64,000 nucleotides of DNA from Kalaharituber pfeilii (lineage: Eukaryota > Ascomycota > Pezizomycetes > Pezizales > Pezizaceae). The notes under the pieces are model-generated. The model searched no databases, was not told the DNA's origin, and saw only the letters and a program-made list of their open reading frames with translations. How positions within the stretch are numbered: the stretch's first letter is position 1; the number at the start of each line of letters is the position of its first letter. The stretch is from the NCBI GenBank assembly GCA_015179045.1, contig WHUZ01000016.1, positions 124,001-188,000 of the forward strand, written 5' to 3'. The position numbers were made by a program, and so were the translations under genes. Positions 56,739 to 64,000 of this stretch are shown here, one piece after another.

Positions 56739-57522
56739 AATGATGCGGAACTGATGGCGATTAGTGAGGCGTTGGAGAGAGTGGAAGGGGAGCTATTGAT
56801 CATAACGGACTCCAGATACGCGATCCAGAGGATGACGGCGGTCTCAAGGGGGGAGCTCGCTCACGACGGGGCGACGAGGCGGCTCAGGGAAGCTTGGGAA
56901 AAGAGGATCCGGAGAGGAGACTGGGACATAGCGGCTTTGTGGGTGAAGGCGCATAGGGGGATTGCCGGCAACGAGAGGGCTGACAAAGCAGCGAGAACGG
57001 GTACTGCCTTGCAGTACATGTCGGAGATGGTGACAGAGGCCGGACTGAGACAGAAGGGGAGGAGAGAGAGAGCAGAGGAGAGGAACCGGCTGGGGTTGAC
57101 ATACAGACCGCTAGAGAGGATCGGCAAGGGGATAGGACGGTTGGCGGGCCTCTTGGGGGGCAAGGGGTTGAGGGCCTGGAGGTGGCATGTAGGCGAAGGG
57201 GATGGCCTAGAGTGCAGGTGGTGCGGAGAAGAGGAAGAGACGACGAGACATCTATTAGTGGAGAGGGTATGGAGGAGGCGGTGGCCAGGAGGGGAGGATC
57301 ATGTCAGGAGGCCCCCACGGAGAAAGGAGGGGGAGGGGGACCCGCTGAGGGCGTTGATAGAACTGTTGGGGGAGTGAATTCAGAACTTTCATGTAGCAGA
57401 GGGGACGACAAGGGAGAATTACCTTATTTACTCATCATGGTTTTGTTTTTCCTTATGTATCTAGGACATCGCCATAGCCCATAGGGCAGCAAGCGATTAA
57501 TGATATAAAAAAAAAAAAAAAA
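56739..57522 (+). mobile_element. 5'-truncated LINE family A with RNase H end
   Basis: TSD TATTACAGAATAG at 56726-56738 and 57523-57535. Contains the second half of RNase H, the ORF2 C-terminus, a 3' UTR and tail A (ATCGCCATAGCCCATAGGGC, then AGCAAGCGATTAATGATATA, then A). Confidence 0.95.
56742..57377 (+). CDS. LINE ORF2 C-terminus (partial RNase H), truncated
   Basis: The frame reads from the insertion junction (NDAELMAISEALERV, Glu region), then LLIITDSRYAI (Asp), WVKAHRGIAGNERADKAAR (His and Asp), then ERNRLGLTYRPLERIGKGIG and CRWCGEEEETTRHLLVERVW, ending LRALIELLGE and stop. It is highly similar to 49270-50160. The first Asp of the active site is lost to 5' truncation. No stop or frameshift, so the copy is young. 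Confidence 0.85.
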   Translation, partial: DAELMAISEALERVEGELLIITDSRYAIQRMTAVSRGELAHDGATRRLREAWEKRIRRGDWDIAALWVKAHRGIAGNERADKAARTGTALQYMSEMVTEAGLRQKGRRERAEERNRLGLTYRPLERIGKGIGRLAGLLGGKGLRAWRWHVGEGDGLECRWCGEEEETTRHLLVERVWRRRWPGGEDHVRRPPRRKEGEGDPLRALIELLGE

Positions 57523-57576
57523 TATTACAGAATAGTAAAAACTATTAAGAAGAGCTACTTTATTTAGCAATATAGC

Positions 57577-57630
57577 ACCTCGCCATAGCCCACAGGGCGG
57601 CACGCGAGTAATAAAATAAAAAAAAAAAAA
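57577..57630 (+). mobile_element. 54-bp LINE tail A micro-insertion
   Basis: ACCTCGCCATAGCCCACAGG, then GCGGCACGCGAGTAATAAAA, then A. A perfect 13-bp TSD, TTAGCAATATAGC, at 57564-57576 and 57631-57643. It lies 41 bp downstream of the TSD of the larger copy. Confidence 0.95.
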
Positions 57631-59029
57631 TTAGCAATATAGCTTATTTTATTAAATATTACTTATTATATTTATATTATTTTACTATAATTATTTTATA
57701 CTTTTTTTCTTTTTTTAATATAAATTCTTTTTTTTTATTTATAATTTAAATATTATTTAATAAAATTTTTATTTTATTTTATTATTTTACTAAATATTTT
57801 TATTAATTTTAAAATTGTTTAATATTATTTATTAATATATTAAAGTATTTACTATATTTTTTTAAATATTAAAATACTTTTCAATAAATTTAAATATTTA
57901 ATTTTTATTTATTACTTTAGTTTTTTTTAATTTAAATTTTTTTTTTTTAAAGTATTATAATTTATTTACTAAATATATTTTATTAATTTTTTTTATTATA
58001 TACTATCATTACTATAAATAGTAATAAAAAGATTTAAAAAAAATTAAATTTTAGTATTAAAAATAAAAAAAAATTAAAAATTAATAAAAAATATACTATT
58101 ATTTATTTATAAAACTTTTTACTTTATTTGTTTTACTAAATATACTATTTTATTTTTAAAAATTAAATATTATTTTAATTTTAAAATTCTACTTAAGAAT
58201 TTATGTATATATATTTTATAATTTATAATATTCCTATTTAATTTTTATTTTTATTTTTTATCTTTAAATATAGTATTTTACTTTTTATAATATTTAAAAA
58301 AAGTATAAATAGTATTTTTAAGCTAATTTATTTAACATATAATTTACTAAAATAATAACTTTAATTAGTATAAAAAAATAATTTATCTTTTTTTTTTTTT
58401 TTAATTATTTATTTTTTAAAAGTAATAATATTAATACTATTAAAAGAAATAGTTATTTAAATTAATATTATATAGTAAAACTTTCTAAATTTAGTTATTA
58501 ATTACTTACAAATAATTATAAATTTTTTTTCTTAATTTTTAGTTTTTTTTAAAAATTAATTTTATATTTTTTTATTTTTTAATCTTAAAAATTATCTTTA
58601 GTTTTAAATTTGTAATATACTATAATATTATAATATATATCCATACTTATATTTAAGATCTATATATATATATTTTTATTAAGTATAAGTTTTAAGATTA
58701 TATAAACGTATATACTTTCTTTTACCATATAACTATAAATAAAGGTAGTTTATAAATTATAGTAGCCTTCTAAACTAATAAAACCTTATTATTCTATTAT
58801 TTTTTAATTTTCTTCTAAATTTTCTTTTCTTTATTTACTTTGATTATTGAGTACTAAAGATCTTCAAAAAGAATTTAAAGTATTATTATTATTTTTTTTA
58901 TTCTACTATTACGTTATTATTAAGTATAACCATGCTAGTTTGCTAGCGCCATACCAAGAGTACAGTAGATTACTTCATCTAGAAACCGATCATCACCGAG
59001 AAACCGATCAAGTCCATTAACTTACATAC

Positions 59030-59300
59030 AGAGCTGCTGTGAATGCAAATGACACTCAAGTGGCCTCAAATTAAAGCCAGAGCATGGGAGAACATAGTAA
59101 ACTATTTCCTGCACTTTTTTTTCCCAGCTTGTCGCACCTGAGGGGTGATATATACTGGAATATATGCAACCCTATTCTAGTGTATACTTTTGAGTCACCA
59201 TATGTGTATGAGATTACCTGAGGCCTTTGCATCTCAATATATCCTCTATTACTTATGCTAAGTAAGTATACCAAGTTTTGTGATCATTGGACTTATCAGT
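59030..59300. repeat. Dispersed repeat copy 2 (pairs with 45480-45770)
   Basis: See 45480-45770: shared words in the same order, including CTCAAATTAAAGCCAGAGCA. It lies between the AT-only island and the Ginger element. Confidence 0.55.
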
Positions 59301-59674
59301 ACAGAGTTACTGCCATGTCAAAAAATACATTTTCGCTTACTTAGATTGGTAGCGGTATTGAGCTATTATTTGATGAGAAAGATGCACAGAGACTCTGTAA
59401 AGCTATATAATTGTAATACACGCATAGGGAAATGTTTTCTAAATAGATTGCAGCATTGACAAATAGTCTGGGTAGTTGAGCACTACAAGATATATATATA
59501 TGTAAAATCCTAACTTCCTCACATAGTACGTAGTAGTGTATGCCAATATGGGTCACTAGAGGTTCGGAAACATAGTCTGCTAGCTTCATGTACTATCACC
59601 GGCACTGCTACCACTCGATGGGGTACTAAAGGGCTGACTCAGAATGAGCACTACATATCAAATATATATGCATA
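59301..59674. other. Flank of the Ginger element
   Basis: No gene or repeat recognised. Confidence 0.3.
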
Positions 59675-60070
59675 TGTATGTGCCGGGCCATTCGTAACAA
59701 CGTTCCAGTGGCCACTGGCCCGGACCACTCACCACTGGCCCGCACTACTGAACGGAACGCTGGTTCATGATCACACACTAGTACAACGCATTGACCTTTT
59801 TGTTCTGCGCACAGAACTACAACAGAATGTTGGTATGTTGGTGGCTGTTAAAATGCTAGAAGGTTCGAAATTGTAATTGTCTAAATCATTTGTTTATTTT
59901 TTTGTTTATTTACTCAAGTATTTAAACTTGATATTTTTCCATGCTGTCGGTATTTTGAATATATTCTCTACATATATCGCATTCTGTTCCATACACTTCT
60001 CTAGTATACAACGCTTATATACCTAAACTGGTAATTACTTTTCAGCCTCATTCCTTAACAATCTTTACCT

Positions 60071-62297
60071 ATGGAGCCTTTTACACCCGAGATTCGCCAT
60101 CAATTCGAGTTATATATTCAATCTCGGGACCATACCAATAGATATAGAATGGAACCTCAGAAGATACGTGAAATCCGAATTTTCTGTCGTGATCCAGAAC
60201 GGCCCGTATCTTCAGCAGCTGAGAATAATGTAAAAACTCTTGCCAAGGTAAGTATAATCTATAATAAGATATTATAATAAGATATTAACAAAATAGAAAT
60301 TTTTTATTAATGAGGATGGTGTTCTCATGCGCAAAGCGAATCCTCCCCAAAACGAATACCATCGTGAGGTTATTACAGAAGATCGAGCATTTGACATTAT
60401 TCAAGATGTTCATTGCAATCTTTTAGCTCATGCTGGTAAAAATAAAACGTATTGGCATATTAATAATCATTACTATGGTATTAATAAAGATGAGGTACGT
60501 ATTTTTTTTAATATCTTATAAGTAATAACTACTAAAAATCTAGGTATTATGGCTTATTCGGCGATGTCGTGTGTGTATTCTCAATCGACCTACTACAACT
60601 CGTGCACCTTTGCAGCCTTTGATTGTGAATAAGGTATTCGAGCGTGTGCAAATTGATTTAATCGATATGAGCAATCTTCCGGATAAGGACTTCAAATGGA
60701 TCTTACATATCAAAGACCATTTTAGCAAATATTCAATTCTACGACCATTAGCATCAAAACATGCAGAACCCATTGCTATCGAACTACAACAGTGGATTCA
60801 ATATATGGGTCCACCAAAAATCATTCAATGTGACAATGGTCGAGAATTCCGAGGTGCTGTTAAGACTCTCCTACAAGAGTATAATATTACACTAATTAAT
60901 AGCACTACACGAGCACCTCAATCACAAGGCTTAATTGAACAAGCTAATGCAGTTGTTCAACGAAAGCTCCAAGCTCTTATGCAAGCCAAAGGTACAACAG
61001 CATGGTCCGACTTATTGATTGAAGTATCAGCTGCAATAAATAGTCAATTCCATGAAGTACTTCGTCGGACACCTTATGAAGTAGTCTTCAATCAACGTAT
61101 GCGGCGTACTATTAATAGTTCAGTATCTCGACCTTCTTCATCCTCATCCTCATCTACATCAGTATCAGCATTGGCATCGGCATCGGCATCGGCATCGGCA
61201 TCGGCATCGGCATCGGCATCGGCATCGGCATCGGCATCGGCATGGTCATCCGCATTATCCTCATCCTCCTCCTCCTCCTCCTCATCATCATCATCATCAT
61301 CATCCTCCTCTTCCTCGTCCTCTTCCTCTTCCTCGTCCTCATCCTCATCCTCGTCCTCCTCCCCGTCCTCCTCCTCCTCCTCCTCATCATCATCCTCTTC
61401 AAACTCATCTGAAACTACAATTCAGTATGAGTTGATCAATACAGATGGCTCTGGAAGCGAACTGGAACTACCATCTCCACGTACACATTTAGAAGAAGCC
61501 TATAATTTATTAATTCATAGTCAAGAACAACGCATTCTTGATGAGCATCTTCAAGAACAGCAATCCAGCAGCCAACAGAAACAATTTGATGAGCAACTCC
61601 AGGATGAGCAACTTGAGGATGAGCAACTTGAGGATGAGCAACTTCAGGATGAGCAACTTCAGGAACAGCATAATCAGATTATTTCCAATGTCCAACAATC
61701 TACTGCTCGTAATAGAGAACGTATGTCAAAGCGATATAATACTCGAGTACGAGCAACAGAGTTCAGTATTGGAGATATTGTTGCCTTGCGTGTACCCAAG
61801 GAAGACCGAGGTCCTGTGGAGAATCGCCGCCTCTTTTGTCTTGTTGTAGCTAAACCTCATAAGAATCGATATAAACTTCAGACTCGATATGCAACTCTTG
61901 ACAGGTATACTTGATTCTGACCTAAACTTTAGCTATGCTAAGCTGACAAGTTAGACACTATTCAACACGTGTATTAGAAGCAGTTCCTGCCGAAGTTCAA
62001 GAACTTGAGCGATTCTTACCTGACCCCTCTCTTCCCACTCTTTCTTTAAGAGTTGCAGCCCGTCAGCAAGGTCAAGTCAATACCATGGCAATTGAATCAG
62101 TCCCCTTAGGTTCATGTAGGTGTACTGGAAAGTGCGATTCAATGCGCTGTGGATGTGTAAAGGATAATAGGATATGCTCACTTCGTTGTCACAAAGGATC
62201 AGACCATACTAGATGTGTTAATAATGCTTTAGCAAGAGGTTCAGAAGGGGCCTTTAATGTAGCTGTTTTTTCCTGTCGCCGGAGGGGTCCTTTATGA
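60071..62297 (+). CDS. Ginger/KRBA2-like integrase-transposase (four exons, 692 aa)
   Basis: Exons 60071-60247, 60297-60494, 60544-61904 and 61955-62297; introns are 49, 49 and 50 nt, GT-AG, phase intact. Residues 90-145 form an H2C2 zinc finger (HAGKNKTYWHI, then CRVC). The integrase core has Asp163 (VQIDLIDMS), Asp222 (IQCDNGREF) and Glu257 (SQGLIEQANAVVQ), a DDE triad with 34 residues between the last two. Residues 312-425 are a Ser/Ala low-complexity tract with an (AS)n run. A DEQLQ/DEQLE heptapeptide repeat follows, then an SH3-like C-terminal segment (FSIGDIVALRVPKEDRGPVE). The last exon has a Cys-rich cluster (CRCTGKCDSMRCGCVKDN, then CSLRCHKGSDHTRC). It should bind the TIRs and catalyse strand transfer. 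All catalytic residues are present, so activity is possible. Confidence 0.9.
61130..61405 (+). repeat. GCATCG and TCATCC/TCCTCC coding microsatellites
   Basis: GGCATC repeated about 14 times, then long TCC/TCA/TCT runs. They encode the Ala-Ser and poly-Ser tract of the integrase without breaking its frame. Confidence 0.9.
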
Positions 62298-62650
62298 AGC
62301 TGTTTTTTTTTTTCGCCGGAGGGGTCTATGAAGCTGTTTTTCCTGTTGCCGGAGAGGGTCATTCATGATGCTGTATTTTTTTTTTTTGCCCTGTCGCCGG
62401 AGGGGCCCTTTATGAAGCTGTTTTTTTTTTCGCCGGAGGGGTCTATGAAGCTGTTTTTTCCTGTCGCTGGGGGTCTTTGATGAAGCTGTTTTTTCCTGTC
62501 GCTGGGGGTCCTTGATGAAGCTGTTTTTTCCTGTCGCCGGAGGGGTCCTTGATAAAGCTGTTTTTTCCTGTCGCTGGAGGGGTCCTTGGTAGAGCTGTTT
62601 TTTCCTGTGGCAGGGAGGGGTCTTTAGTGACGCTGTTTTTTCAAACAGTG
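62262..62650. repeat. Minisatellite overlapping the integrase stop codon
   Basis: About ten units of 28-38 bp with consensus GAAGCTGTTTTTTCCTGTCG, then CCGGAGGGGTCCTTTAT. The first unit encodes the last residues (AVFSCRRRGPL) and contains the stop. Later units vary in T-run length. The array fills the space to the right TIR region. Confidence 0.85.
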
Positions 62651-62864
62651 GATGTGGGATGTGTGGACGCGCGAGTGTGTGTGTGAGAGTTTGAGAGGGT
62701 GAATTGTAGGTAGAATGAGAAAATTCAAATTCTGAGTGGCCCGGGCCAGTCACGAACCAGCGTTCCATTGAGTAGTCCGGGCTAGTGGCCAGTGGTCCGG
62801 GCCAGTGGCCACTGGAACGTTTGTTACGAATGGCCCGGCACATGTATATACCATGCATGCGCTA

Positions 62865-63711
62865 CTGTGTTTCACCACATCTCGACGCACACCACAATTC
62901 GACGCACTTTCCCACCAAAACTGAGCGAATGAGAACCTGTATATTTCCACGAACAGAACCTACTTTTCTATGCGCCTTTTAGGAGGCTTAAAGCAAGCAT
63001 CATTCTTCAGATCCTGCATCTCTACTTTAAAAAAAAAAGTAGTTATGGATGAATTATATCTCTGCACATTTACACATAAGTCTTGGCATATATTTTTGCG
63101 GTAAAATTGCAGATATGGAAATCTACCCACTGCACCTGCAACTCATTCAATAGAAACATTTAAACACTTTATTTGAGTAATTTATCCCTATGGAGATATA
63201 CAGGAATGGTATCAACAAAACCCTTGAAGTAATCATTGAGTTGTTCAAAATATTTTCATTCTCATAGAAATATTGCATATGAATAGTATCGGAAGAGGAC
63301 CTGAAAATATATATCAGCATGCCAACTATGCAATATATCAAGATGACCTGAATAAAGTCAAGTGAGTCAATATACAGCTAGAAGAGACCCTTTAACCACA
63401 AGACTATGGCCATTGGTGTGATAGTGCTAAAAAAGAGTAGTATGTTCAGTCCGCTGAAATATTGTATGAGAATCCTGTACAAATAAATGCCAAGACATTG
63501 TTACAAATTTCGCTGTGCCATAATTCCTTGAGAATGCGTTCCTTGAGCGAGCAGAGGTGCGGAACATGAAGAACAAGTATTTATTTAGTGTCTCTAAATA
63601 GCGCTTACAAAATTCTGCTCTAGTGGTTGAGGTACACGCTCTTCTGCGTGGCTAGTTTTGGTGGGAAAGTGCGTCGAATTGTGGTGTGCGTCGAGATGTG
63701 GTGAAACACAG
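62865..63711. mobile_element. MITE, 847 bp, about 58-bp near-perfect TIR, TA target
   Basis: The ends begin CTGTGTTTCACCACATCTCG and are identical by eye through ...CCCACCAAAACT (about 58 bp). TA borders lie at 62863-62864 and 63712-63713. There is no coding capacity. Only 16 bp separate it from the Ginger target duplication. Lack of TIR decay suggests it is very young. Confidence 0.92.
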
Positions 63712-63713
63712 TA

Positions 63714-64000
63714 TGTGACAGCAGTAAAATGTGTTGCTATCATAAAGGTGATATGAACTGCTAAGAAGAACTAGTTAGAATTGCTAGTTAAGTTTCTTTT
63801 TCACTTAGTACAGGTTAATTCTCTGTGCATACTATCTTTATTACTTATACTGTTGAAGTATTCATTTCTATTCTAATAAGGGTCTATACCATACGGAATT
63901 ATATTACATTAAGGACAATATGAGACTTGACTAGTAAACTTATTCCGCTGCCATGTATCTCATAGGTATTAGTTCTATAAGTATAATATGTATATTATTC
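63714..64000. other. Window end, no gene
   Basis: A+T-rich flank with no recognisable feature. Confidence 0.35.

Larger units (their letters stand above)
56490..58925. other. AT-only island, 2.4 kb, with LINE insertions
   Basis: Apart from the LINE copies at 56739-57522 and 57577-57630 this is almost wholly A/T, with long TTTAAATATTA-type words and no gene. The G and C content is so low that ordinary intergenic composition cannot explain it. Confidence 0.8.
59679..62842 (+). mobile_element. Complete Ginger-like DNA transposon (integrase-encoding), 3.16 kb
   Basis: Inverted repeats of about 95 bp begin TGTGCCGGGCCATTCGTAAC and stay alignable to GAACGCTGGTTC. A 4-bp target duplication TGTA lies at 59675-59678 and 62843-62846. 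The TIRs carry the self-complementary AGTGGCCACT and several CCGGRCCACT words. The only gene is an intact four-exon DDE integrase related to retrovirus/Gypsy integrases. Termini TGT...ACA with 4-bp duplication plus integrase match the Ginger class of cut-and-paste elements (established family knowledge). Confidence 0.92.

Noticed and set aside
61154..61698. Minus-strand frames opposite the integrase linker
   Set aside because: Met/Arg/Pro and Leu/Ile repeats are antisense shadows of the Ser/Ala and DEQL coding repeats.
60071..62297. LTR-retrotransposon (Gypsy) integrase
   Set aside because: No reverse transcriptase, protease or LTRs are present; the gene has three spliced introns and lies between 95-bp inverted repeats with a 4-bp duplication.
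62292..62858. 188-codon minus-strand frame over the Ginger 3' minisatellite
   Set aside because: It is the antisense of the repeat array (Lys/Thr/Pro repeats) and extends into the TIR.

Overview
This is a eukaryotic window, almost certainly from a filamentous ascomycete. I favour a Pezizomycete (truffle or morel relative), but that is inference. The support is short GT-AG introns of about 50-175 nt, two NACHT-ankyrin NLR-type genes, SET/TPR and BTB genes, fungal pogo-type transposons, and LINEs with an RNase H domain. Genes are sparse and transposon debris is dense. Layout: 1-3.5 kb holds a LINE gag fragment and a decayed carboxylesterase. 4-16 kb is mostly gene-poor, with a MITE (4.2-4.9 kb), a small Cys-pair protein (8.3 kb), a long-TIR element (12.0-13.2 kb) and a fold-back-like element (13.5-15.1 kb). 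16.7-19.7 kb holds a BTB gene and a repeat-rich putative membrane protein. 20.0-21.0 kb is a 57-bp minisatellite. 21.7-23.0 kb is a 5'-truncated LINE. 23.6-28.5 kb (minus) is an intact nine-exon NACHT_N-NACHT-ankyrin gene. 28.7-36.3 kb holds three TA-flanked elements, including a dead pogo transposon, and an AT-only island. 37.5-38.6 kb is a nest of LINE pieces. 39.3-43.8 kb is a second NACHT-ankyrin gene with two single-base frameshifts and a hydrophobic C-terminal hairpin. 46.2-50.3 kb is a nearly full LINE ORF2 with another LINE copy nested in its endonuclease. 51.9-54.9 kb (minus) is a three-exon TPR-SET gene. 56.5-58.9 kb is a second AT-only island containing LINE insertions. 59.7-62.8 kb is a complete Ginger-like integrase DNA transposon, and 62.9-63.7 kb is a MITE with near-identical TIRs. 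Two threads tie the window together. First, two LINE families (tails A and B here) have scattered more than twenty 3'-end copies; many are only the last 20-70 nt plus poly(A), framed by 9-15 bp target-site duplications (TSDs). The family A tail folds into a hairpin whose stem covaries between copies, so it is a good candidate for the RNA element recognised by the reverse transcriptase. Second, the two NLR-type genes are probable non-self recognition genes, and one has a nearly identical ankyrin array. Joining exons by eye gave phase-consistent models for NLR1 (1431 aa), the SET gene (896 aa) and the Ginger integrase (692 aa). None of these was checked against RNA or databases.
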